Shown here: positions 15,170 to 22,453 of the stretch, piece after piece | How the letters are laid out: each line of letters opens with the position of its first letter | How positions within the stretch are numbered: position 1 is the stretch's first letter | Origin: VBCK01 sp035511515 | GTDB taxonomy: Bacteria; Pseudomonadota; Gammaproteobacteria; Burkholderiales; Burkholderiaceae_F | Direction: 5' to 3' | Assembly (NCBI GenBank): GCA_035511515.1 | Contig: DATKFG010000095.1 | Location: forward strand, 1 to 26,226 | DNA: 26,226 nucleotides | Made by a program: the position numbers and the translations under genes | Notes under the pieces: generated by a model | What the model saw: the letters and a program-made list of their open reading frames with translations, nothing else | The model's database searches: none | What the model was told of the DNA's origin: nothing

Positions 15170-15384
15170 CTGATTTCCTGAAGACGCGCTAGTCAACCCA
15201 GTCTGATACCCGAAAACGGGGGTTGATCTGGCAGTGATTCCCCAGTTTCCCGTTAGATGTTTTCCCGGATGGTTCAGACCCTGTCGCGCATGCACACTGC
15301 CAGGCAAATGGGAGTCGTACGCGCAGCGCACCGACAAAACCTGATCCTCCTAAAGGAGAAACCACTTCCACGGGAGCTTGGCCG

Positions 15385-16854
15385 ATGCTCAAAGCCGGGT
15401 TGTTGCCGCAGGACGCCGGCGGCCATCGGACTTCGCAACACAGTACCGTCAGGGTCACGCCGACCACAGGCCAATTGACGCGCCCGGTTGTAGTGCGCCG
15501 AACGCCGACAGGCTTCGGGTTGTTCGAGGCTTTGCTGGAGCCGGGCGCGGCCTTGGCGTGGCTGTTCGTGTGCGTGCGCCTGGGGGGCGATTCCTTCGAT
15601 TCGCGTTACCTCATCGTCGCCACGATCGCGTTTTCATTCGCGTTTCCCGGTGCGATGAGGCTCCGCGATCCGCCCCGGATCGCTTTCGCCAAGGCATTGC
15701 GCACGGCCCTGCGGGTGGTGGGCGGACTGGCGTTTATCGGTTACGCGACCGGTTACATGGACCTGTTTCCGAGCAAAGTGGTGCTTGCCTGGGCGACCGG
15801 ATTGCCGCTCGCTCTGACCGGGTGCCAGTACGTCGCGCGCCGGATGCTGCCCCAGGCGCAGCGCGCGCTGCAGTCGGAAACCAGCGTCGTGATCTGCGGT
15901 GCCAATGCGGTCGGACTGCGGCTGGCAAATCATTTCTTCCAGCGTCGCGACATCGGCGGGCGCTTTGTCGGTTTCTTCGACGATCGCGACCCCGTGCGGT
16001 TGGGCGCGATGGGCAGCCTGCCTGTGCTGGGCAAGCTGAGGCATCTGGCCGACTTCGTCAAGCGCTACAAGGTCCAGCAGGTGTTCGTCACGCTGCCGAT
16101 GGCAAGCCAGCCGCGGGTCCTGAAACTGATCGATGGCCTGCGGGACACGACGGCATCGATCTACTTCGTTCCTGACATCTTCATCACGCCGCTGATCAAC
16201 GGCCACGTGGAGACGCTGTCCGGCCTGCCGGTCATCTCCGTCTGCGATACGCCATTCCGGGGAATCAATCGGCTGCTCAAGCGCCTCGAGGACATCGTCG
16301 TCGCATTGCTCGTGCTGGTGCTGACATCGCCGCTGCTGCTGGCGGTGGCGATCGGGGTGCGGCTCAGCGGCCCCGGGCCGATACTGTTCCGTCAACGGCG
16401 CTACGGCCTCGATGGCCGGGACGTGTGGGTCTACAAGTTCCGGTCGATGAGCGTCACCGAGGACGGCGACCGCGTGTTCCGCGCCGCCGACCGCGACGAC
16501 CCGCGCATCACCCGCTTCGGCGCGTTCATCCGACGCACTTCGCTCGACGAGCTGCCGCAGTTCCTGAACGTGCTGCAGGGGCAAATGAGCGTCGTGGGAC
16601 CCCGGCCGCACGCTGTTGCGATGAACGAGGAATACCGCAGGCTGATCCCGAGTTACATGCTGCGCCACAAAGTAAAGCCCGGCATCACCGGTCTTGCCCA
16701 GGTTCGCGGCTATCGCGGTGGCAGCAATCTCGAACAGATGAGCAAGCGCATCGCCTGCGACATCGAGTACCTGCGTCGATGGTCGCCAGGCCTCGACCTG
16801 TGGATCATCCTGCAAACGATCGGTGTGGTGCTGCGCGACCAGCGAGCGTACTAG
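15385..16854 (+). CDS. Undecaprenyl-phosphate sugar phosphotransferase (WcaJ/EpsB type)
   Basis: This membrane phosphoglycosyltransferase would load the first sugar-1-phosphate (probably glucose or galactose) onto undecaprenyl phosphate, starting repeat-unit assembly. The 489 residues comprise a 40-residue leader, about four weakly hydrophobic helices at 45-150, a CoA-binding-like nucleotide fold at 165-275 (VVICGANAVGLRLA), a membrane hairpin at 303-328, and the catalytic domain to the end. That domain has KFRSM at 351-355, the catalytic pair Asp388-Glu389 in SLDELPQFLNVLQGQMS, VVGPRPHA, and KPGITGLAQVRG. GGGAG lies 10 bases before the ATG. It is the first gene of the plus-strand arm. Length and architecture fit the long polyisoprenyl-phosphate hexose-1-P transferases and rule out the short PglC type. 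Confidence 0.93.
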   Translation: MLKAGLLPQDAGGHRTSQHSTVRVTPTTGQLTRPVVVRRTPTGFGLFEALLEPGAALAWLFVCVRLGGDSFDSRYLIVATIAFSFAFPGAMRLRDPPRIAFAKALRTALRVVGGLAFIGYATGYMDLFPSKVVLAWATGLPLALTGCQYVARRMLPQAQRALQSETSVVICGANAVGLRLANHFFQRRDIGGRFVGFFDDRDPVRLGAMGSLPVLGKLRHLADFVKRYKVQQVFVTLPMASQPRVLKLIDGLRDTTASIYFVPDIFITPLINGHVETLSGLPVISVCDTPFRGINRLLKRLEDIVVALLVLVLTSPLLLAVAIGVRLSGPGPILFRQRRYGLDGRDVWVYKFRSMSVTEDGDRVFRAADRDDPRITRFGAFIRRTSLDELPQFLNVLQGQMSVVGPRPHAVAMNEEYRRLIPSYMLRHKVKPGITGLAQVRGYRGGSNLEQMSKRIACDIEYLRRWSPGLDLWIILQTIGVVLRDQRAY

Positions 16855-16886
16855 AGACGGTTGGCCAGGACTCGGAGGAAGGACGA

Positions 16887-18281
16887 ATGCCGATCGAAGA
16901 ACTGCTTCTTACCCTGCGCGCCCGATGGCGAGTCGTCCTGGGCGTCTTCGCCACCACCACGGCAGCCGCGCTGATCGGCAGCTTGCTGATGCCGCGGGAG
17001 TACGTGTCGACCGCGGAGATCCTGGTCGACATCGATGCGCCCGAACCGATCTCCGGTTCGTTTGGCCCTACTTATCCGCAGCAGGTGCAAATGTTCATGG
17101 CGACCCTGTCCGACGTGATCCTCAGCGATCGAGTGGTCGACAAGGTGATCGCGGAACTGAAGCTCGCCGAGGACAAGGACGCTCTGGACCGGTGGCGTAA
17201 GGACACGGGCGGCAGAATAACCGCGAAGGAATATTTCGCGCTGGGGCTGCGCAAGCATCTGGAGATCAAGCCGACCCGCGAGAGCAGCGTGGCGGCGGTG
17301 CGCTACACCGGCCGTTCGCCTCAGTTTGCCACCCAAGCAGCCAACAGCTTCGTGCAGGCGTTCCTCGCCACCCAAGTCGAGTTGCGTTCGGAGGACGCGA
17401 GGAGCAACGTCGCATTCTTCGACGCGAGCACACAGAAGCTGCGCGAGAACCTCGAAAAAGCCGAGGCGAGACTGTCGCGCTACCAGCTGGAGAACGGGAT
17501 ACTCAGTACCGGTGAAAGATACGATTCCGAGCTGACCCGCCTGAATGAGCTCGCCAACCAGCTGACCGTGGTTCAGGCGCAGCGGGTCGACACCAGCGCG
17601 CGCGCCCAGCAATCGCCCACCCTGCAGAGCGCGGCGCCGGACGTCGTGCAAAGCCCGGTCATCCAACGGCTGCGGACCGAACTGGCGCGCGCTGAAGCGA
17701 ACCTGCGCGAAGTTTCGACTCGCGTGGGAGCCAATCACCCGGAACATCAGCGTGCGGTTGCCGAAGTGCGCAGCTTGAAGAGGCAGATCAAGGCCGAGAC
17801 CCGGCAGGTGGCGCAGAACGTCGACGCCGCCAACCAGGTCAACCTGGAGCGGGAGAAGGAACTGCACGCCGCGTTCGATGCCCAGAAAGCCAAGGTGCTG
17901 GCGATGACCTCGCAGCGCGACGAGCTCAATGTGCTGCAAAAAGACGTCGAGAGCGCGCAGCGCGCCTATGACACGGCCAAACAGCGCCTGTCGATGAACA
18001 GCCTGGCCAGCCAGATCAATCATACAAACGTCACGCTGCTGGCCGAGGCGCGCCCTCCATCGAGGCACGCCAAACCCAGGATCGGGCTGAACACGATGAT
18101 CGGCGCCTTCCTCGGGCTGCTTCTGGGCTTCACGAGTGCCGTCGTGTGGGAGCACTTCGAGCCTCGCCTGCGTTCCCCGAACCAGGCGGCGCAGGTGCTC
18201 GACCTGCTCATCCTGGGGAGCATGCCCCAGAACAAGCCGCCGTTGATCGCCTCGTTGCGGATGGCGTTGCGGTTGACCTGA
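16887..18281 (+). CDS. epsF: Chain-length determinant protein, EpsF type (Wzz family)
   Basis: This inner-membrane polysaccharide co-polymerase would set polymer length and couple the polymerase to export. It has 464 residues, with a membrane helix near each end: about 16-35 (VVLGVFATTTAAALIGSLLM) and about 398-420 (TMIGAFLGLLLGFTSAVVW). The intervening 360 residues are periplasmic, with long charged heptad stretches (SRYQLENGILS, LNELANQLTVVQAQ, LKRQIKAETRQVAQ) predicted as coiled coil. A Pro-rich ARPPSRHAKPR precedes the second helix. The start has an excellent GGAGGAAGGA site. Unlike fused Wzc proteins it lacks a kinase domain; that is supplied by the adjacent epsG, 1 base away. Confidence 0.92.
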   Translation: MPIEELLLTLRARWRVVLGVFATTTAAALIGSLLMPREYVSTAEILVDIDAPEPISGSFGPTYPQQVQMFMATLSDVILSDRVVDKVIAELKLAEDKDALDRWRKDTGGRITAKEYFALGLRKHLEIKPTRESSVAAVRYTGRSPQFATQAANSFVQAFLATQVELRSEDARSNVAFFDASTQKLRENLEKAEARLSRYQLENGILSTGERYDSELTRLNELANQLTVVQAQRVDTSARAQQSPTLQSAAPDVVQSPVIQRLRTELARAEANLREVSTRVGANHPEHQRAVAEVRSLKRQIKAETRQVAQNVDAANQVNLEREKELHAAFDAQKAKVLAMTSQRDELNVLQKDVESAQRAYDTAKQRLSMNSLASQINHTNVTLLAEARPPSRHAKPRIGLNTMIGAFLGLLLGFTSAVVWEHFEPRLRSPNQAAQVLDLLILGSMPQNKPPLIASLRMALRLT

Positions 18282-18282
18282 C

Positions 18283-19338
18283 GTGATCGCGACCGAGACG
18301 GACCCAAAGGGCCAGGATCGCGACCAGCGGCCGGGACTCGAGATGAACAGATCCAACTCCGAAACCAGCCTCACGGCGCCCATGCCACCGCGCCTGGGCG
18401 TTGCGTCGTCCGTGGCGAACCGGTCCCGGTTCACCAAGCGTCGCCGCGACCCGGATGGATTAACGAAGCCGATCGGCGAATTGTTGATCGACTCGGGCTT
18501 GCTCAAGCGCGCGCAACTCGACGAGATTCTCCGAGTGCAGGCCTCATCCCAGAGCTGGGGGCCCCGCAAGCGTTTCGGCGAGATCGCGCGCGAGCTTGGC
18601 TTCGTCGAAGGCAGCCGGGTCGACCTGGCCCTGGCGAGGCAATTCGACCTGCCGTCGGTGCCGCCATTCGATCGCACATTGACCCCGGAGCTGGTCGCGG
18701 CCCGTGAAACGAGTCATCCCGGGGTGGAGGTCCTGCGCGGGGTGCGCGAGCGCATCGCCCGAACCTGGCTCAATGCACGCGCCACGGACGCGGCATCAGG
18801 CTCCGAACCCCAGTCCGGCGGCCATGCGGTAGCGATCGTCAGTGCGCAGCGCGGCGACGGCCGCAGTTTCATCGCCGCCAACCTGGCGATCACCTTTGCC
18901 CAGAGCGGCCGGCGGACCCTGCTGATCGACGCCGACCTGCGCCGGCCGCGCCAGCACCACCTCTTCCAGGTCGACGACCGCATTGGACTGTCGACGCTGC
19001 TGGCCGGCCGCAGCGGGACCGAGTCGGTCGCTCGCATCGAACCGATGCCCGACCTGTATGTGATGCCGGCCGGCCCGATCCCTCCCAATCCACACGATCT
19101 GCTGGCCCGTCCGGAGCTTCGCTGGCTGCTGTTCAACGCCGAGGAGCAGTTTGACGTCGTTCTGGTTGATACCCCGGCCTGGAGCGAGGGGTTGGACGCG
19201 GAAAGCATCTGTCGTCGCACCCGCGCCGTGGCGCTGGTGGTGCGCGCGGACCAGACCATGGCAGCCAGTGCCCAGGAACTGGTCGCCGCGCTGCGCGAGG
19301 CGCAAGCGCAGCTCCTCGGGCTGGTGTTCAACCGCTGA
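18283..19338 (+). CDS. epsG: EpsG-type tyrosine-kinase-like ATPase
   Basis: This is the cytoplasmic partner of EpsF, a BY-kinase/ParA-like ATPase that would control polymerisation. A 60-residue basic leader is followed by an MshEN-like region at about 63-128 (IGELLIDSGLLKRAQLDEIL, LALARQFDLP), then the ATPase: P-loop SAQRGDGRS at 187-195, Walker A' LLIDADLR at 213-220 and Walker B VVLVDTP at 292-298. The P-loop has Arg194 where Lys is canonical, a trait I associate with the EpsG subgroup. There is no C-terminal tyrosine cluster; the last tyrosine is Tyr259. The GTG at 18283 gives 351 residues; an ATG at 18343 (331 residues) is also credible. Autophosphorylation is therefore uncertain. Confidence 0.88.
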   Translation: MIATETDPKGQDRDQRPGLEMNRSNSETSLTAPMPPRLGVASSVANRSRFTKRRRDPDGLTKPIGELLIDSGLLKRAQLDEILRVQASSQSWGPRKRFGEIARELGFVEGSRVDLALARQFDLPSVPPFDRTLTPELVAARETSHPGVEVLRGVRERIARTWLNARATDAASGSEPQSGGHAVAIVSAQRGDGRSFIAANLAITFAQSGRRTLLIDADLRRPRQHHLFQVDDRIGLSTLLAGRSGTESVARIEPMPDLYVMPAGPIPPNPHDLLARPELRWLLFNAEEQFDVVLVDTPAWSEGLDAESICRRTRAVALVVRADQTMAASAQELVAALREAQAQLLGLVFNR

Positions 19339-19348
19339 GGTGCTGCGG

Positions 19349-20500
19349 ATGCGGGTTCTCGTCGCCGGACCGTCGTTGCACGCGATCAGCGGCGTCAGTA
19401 CGCACGTGAATCTGCTGCTCGTTGCGCCCTGGTCGGACGTCAGCGACGATGCGCTCACGCTGACCCATTTCCAGGTCGGCAGCGAGGGACGAAACGAGGG
19501 GCCAGCAGCACGCATCGCGCGCCTTTTGCTGAGCCCCTGGCAACTGGCGGCCCGGCTGGTGGCCCGCCGGATCGACATCCTCCATCTGAACACCTCGTTC
19601 GATCCGAAGCCCTACTGGCGCGACGCTGCTTACCTCGGCGTTGCGCGCCTGCTGGGTCGCCGGGTCATACTGCAGATTCACGGCGGCAGCTTGGCGCATG
19701 AACTGTTTGCCGGGCGGCCGTGGTCGGCCGCGCTGTTGCGCCGCGTGCTGCGCGCTGCCGACACGGTCGTAGCGCTGGGCAAGGAGGAATGGCAGGCGCT
19801 GCGGGACTTTGCACCCCAAGCTCGCGTCGAGCGGATCCCCCACGCGGTGGTTGGCGTGCCAGCCGAAGCTCTGGCGGCGCGATCCGCGGCAGCTCCGCAG
19901 TTGCAGCTTCTGTTTCTAGGTCGCCTGGACGCCGCCAAGGGTCTTTACGTGCTTCTCGATGCGGTCGACCTGCTGGTCCGTGCCGGGCGCCAGATGCGGC
20001 TGTTGATCGCCGGCGACGGACCCGAGGAGGCAAGACTGCGCTCGCGGATCGCCGATCTGAAGTTGCAGCCTTGGGTCGAGCTGGCCGGAGCGCGCTTCGG
20101 GGCCGACAAGCAGGCGCTATTGAGCCAGGCGCACGTGTTCGTCCTGCCCAGCTTCCGCGAGGGGCTGCCATACGCGTTGCTCGAGGCGATGGCCGCGGGC
20201 ATGGCGCCCGTGGTGTCCGCGGTCGGCGCAGTACCCGACGTCGTCGGCGACGGCGAACACGGACTGCTGGTGGCTCCAAAGAGCATCAGCCAACTGGTTG
20301 ATGCGTTGGCCCGGCTGCACGACGACCGGGAGCTCCTTGCGCGTCTCGGCGCGGCTGCCAGGGCGTGCATCGAAGAGCGATTCGGCCTGGAGCAATTCAG
20401 TCGTTCGTTCGCGCGCGTGTATCACCACGCGGGCCGTCCTTCCAGGCGCGGGGGCGACAAACCAGCGATCGGACCGACCGCGTCCGACCCACGAGTCTGA
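19349..20500 (+). CDS. Family 4 glycosyltransferase
   Basis: This GT-B retaining glycosyltransferase would add a sugar to the lipid-linked repeat unit at the inner face of the membrane. It has 383 residues, with GAGG 8 bases before the ATG. The N-terminal acceptor domain opens with MRVLVAGPSLHAISGVSTHV and contains DILHLNTS and LQIHGGS. The C-terminal donor domain starts near 188 (LLFLGRLDAAKGLYVLL) and contains LLIAGDGPEEARLR and the EX7E motif in SFREGLPYALLEAMAAGMAP. Donor sugar and linkage cannot be read from the sequence. It starts 10 bases after epsG and ends 3 bases before the amidotransferase gene. Confidence 0.92.
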   Translation: MRVLVAGPSLHAISGVSTHVNLLLVAPWSDVSDDALTLTHFQVGSEGRNEGPAARIARLLLSPWQLAARLVARRIDILHLNTSFDPKPYWRDAAYLGVARLLGRRVILQIHGGSLAHELFAGRPWSAALLRRVLRAADTVVALGKEEWQALRDFAPQARVERIPHAVVGVPAEALAARSAAAPQLQLLFLGRLDAAKGLYVLLDAVDLLVRAGRQMRLLIAGDGPEEARLRSRIADLKLQPWVELAGARFGADKQALLSQAHVFVLPSFREGLPYALLEAMAAGMAPVVSAVGAVPDVVGDGEHGLLVAPKSISQLVDALARLHDDRELLARLGAAARACIEERFGLEQFSRSFARVYHHAGRPSRRGGDKPAIGPTASDPRV

Positions 20501-20503
20501 GCC

Positions 20504-22453
20504 ATGTGTGGCATTGCGGGCTTCATTGGCGCAACTCCCCACTGGGTCGAGCCCTACAGTGACCTGCAGCGGATGGCGCGGGCGATCGCTCACCGCGGCC
20601 CGGACGACGAGGGTCTGCTGTACGCAAGCGTAGCGAACGGGCGGCTGCAGGTCGGACTGGCCCATCGTCGACTGTCGATCATCGATTTGAAAACCGGGCA
20701 GCAGCCGCTTGGCAACGAGGACGGCCGGGTCCAGATCGTCTTCAACGGCGAGATCTACAACTTCCAGGAACTGCGTCGCGATCTGCAGGCCCGCGGTCAC
20801 GTGTTCCGCACGGCCTCCGACACCGAGGTGATCGTCCACGCCTACGAGCAATGGGGCGAGGACTGCGTCGCGCGGCTGCGCGGCATGTTCGCCTTCGCGA
20901 TCTGGGACGCGCGGCGCGAACGACTGATGTTGGCGCGAGATCGCTTCGGTAAGAAGCCGTTGTTCTTGCGCGACCAGGACGGGGTGCTGCTGTTCGCCTC
21001 GGAAATCAAGTCTCTGTTGACCTGGCCCGGGGTGCGCGTTCAGATCGACTTGAACGCGGTCTGGGATTATCTCGGCTACCGCTACGTGCCGGGGCCGGCG
21101 ACGCTGTTCGCGGGCATCCGAAAGCTGCCGCCGGGCTTTTACGCAGTGTGGCGCAACGGCCATCTGCAGGAGACACGCTACTTCACCGCGCCCGATGGCC
21201 GGCCGCGGGTCGAAGAGCCGGTGCCACGGTTCCCCGAGCGCGAATTCCTGAAGCGCCTGGATGAAGCCGTAGCGATGCGCATGGTCGCCGACGTGCCGTT
21301 CGGCGCGTTTCTTTCGGGAGGTATCGATTCGTCGACGGTGGTCGGGCTGATGAGCCGCCACTCGGAGCAGCCGATCAAGACCTTCTCGGTCGGCTTCGAC
21401 GATCCGGAAAACAACGAGCTGACCTATGCCCGCCAGGTGGCCGAGCACCTTGCGACCGATCACCATGAATTGCAGATCGCGCCTCACCAGGTGATGGACG
21501 AGCTGCCGGCCCTGATCGGTTTTCGGGATGCACCGGTGTCGGAGCCCTCCGACGTGCCCCTCTATCTGATGGCCCGGGAGGCGCGCCAGCACGTCAAGAT
21601 GGTGCTGACCGGAGAGGGCGCCGATGAGATCCTTGGCGGCTACCCGAAACACCGATTCGAGCCGCTCGGCCGTTACTATCGCGTGCTGCCAGGGGCGCTG
21701 CGCCATCGCCTGCTCGAGCCGCTGTTGGACCAGCTGCCGTTCGCATTCCGCCGCGCCCGCACCGCGATCGCGGCGCTCGGTCTGGAGCAGTTCGACGAGC
21801 GCATGGCGCGCTGGTTCGGCGCCTTGAGCGCCAGCGAGCGCGAACACCTCGTGGCTTTCGCGCCGAGCGGTCAGGCCTTGAACCTGCAATTGCGGCACGC
21901 GCCGGCGGGCGGCGTGCGCTCCGCGGTCAATCGCAGCGCCGGCCACTCGGCGCCAGCGTTGCAGTTCGATTCGGCGCCGGACGCCAGTCCGCTGCGCCGA
22001 ATGCTGTACTTCGACCAGACGAGCTGGCTGCCGGACAACCTGCTCGAGCGCGGCGATCGGATGACGATGGCCGTCGGGCTCGAAGCGCGAATGCCTTTCA
22101 TGGACCACGAGCTGGCCGCCTGGGTGGCGCGGCTGCCCGATCGCTACCGGGTACGGGGCTCGACCGGCAAATGGCTGCTGCGCGAGGCCGCGCGCGGCCT
22201 GTTGCCGCGGCAGATCCTGGAGCGCAAGAAGATCGGCTTCCGGGTGCCGATCGATCAATGGCTGCGCGGACCGATGCGGGCGTTCCTCCTGGATCACCTG
22301 GCCGGCACCCAGTCGCGCACCGCGCGGTATTACCAGCCGGCGGAGCTACAGCGGGTGCTCGACGAACATCTCGGCGGGCGCATCAATCACGAAAAGCTGC
22401 TCTGGTCGCTGCTCAATTTCGAGCTGTGGTGCCGGCACTTCGGTGTCCCATGA
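20504..22453 (+). CDS. AsnB-type glutamine amidotransferase (asparagine synthase family)
   Basis: This 649-residue two-domain enzyme opens with MCGIAGFIG, leaving Cys2 as the glutaminase nucleophile after Met removal. The class II amidotransferase domain continues with AHRGPDDEG, LAHRRLSIID, FNGEIYNF and SDTEV. The synthetase domain has the pyrophosphate loop SGGIDSS at 271-277, SVGFDDPENNEL, TGEGADEILGGYPKH and RMTMAVGLEARMPFMDH. In polysaccharide clusters such enzymes often amidate a sugar carboxylate instead of making asparagine. The AlgD-like uronate-forming enzyme two genes downstream makes that plausible, as inference. The variable segment at about 455-500 is Ala/Ser-rich and looks like a linker. 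It overlaps the next gene by 4 bases (ATGA). Confidence 0.92.
   Translation: MCGIAGFIGATPHWVEPYSDLQRMARAIAHRGPDDEGLLYASVANGRLQVGLAHRRLSIIDLKTGQQPLGNEDGRVQIVFNGEIYNFQELRRDLQARGHVFRTASDTEVIVHAYEQWGEDCVARLRGMFAFAIWDARRERLMLARDRFGKKPLFLRDQDGVLLFASEIKSLLTWPGVRVQIDLNAVWDYLGYRYVPGPATLFAGIRKLPPGFYAVWRNGHLQETRYFTAPDGRPRVEEPVPRFPEREFLKRLDEAVAMRMVADVPFGAFLSGGIDSSTVVGLMSRHSEQPIKTFSVGFDDPENNELTYARQVAEHLATDHHELQIAPHQVMDELPALIGFRDAPVSEPSDVPLYLMAREARQHVKMVLTGEGADEILGGYPKHRFEPLGRYYRVLPGALRHRLLEPLLDQLPFAFRRARTAIAALGLEQFDERMARWFGALSASEREHLVAFAPSGQALNLQLRHAPAGGVRSAVNRSAGHSAPALQFDSAPDASPLRRMLYFDQTSWLPDNLLERGDRMTMAVGLEARMPFMDHELAAWVARLPDRYRVRGSTGKWLLREAARGLLPRQILERKKIGFRVPIDQWLRGPMRAFLLDHLAGTQSRTARYYQPAELQRVLDEHLGGRINHEKLLWSLLNFELWCRHFGVP

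Larger units (their letters stand above)
15092..15384. other. Repeat-rich divergent control region of the exopolysaccharide cluster
   Basis: This 293-bp gap separates epsE (minus) from the wcaJ-like gene (plus), so promoters for both arms must lie here. It holds a 23-bp-period direct repeat (15121-15162), a 7-bp-arm palindrome (15152-15169), a CCCG-AAAA-CGGG palindrome (15209-15220) and a small CTCCT-AA-AGGAG hairpin (15347-15358). I found no clear sigma70 or sigma54 promoter. I see no convincing gene; short open frames here overlap wcaJ and resemble nothing I recognise. Confidence 0.6.

Noticed and set aside
15223..15259. TTGATC...TAGATG as a sigma70 promoter for the wcaJ-like gene
   Set aside because: The spacing is 25 bp, outside the usable range, and no better pair was found nearby.
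15189..15478. Small open frames on both strands (92 codons minus, 73 codons plus) in and after the epsE/wcaJ gap
   Set aside because: Both run into the wcaJ-like coding region, lack good ribosome-binding sites and resemble no family I know. The minus one could be debris of an insertion element, but that cannot be shown here.
20117..22297. 726-codon open frame on the minus strand
   Set aside because: It is antisense to the GT4 and AsnB-type genes, both of which have complete, strongly conserved motifs. The minus-strand product has no recognisable motif.
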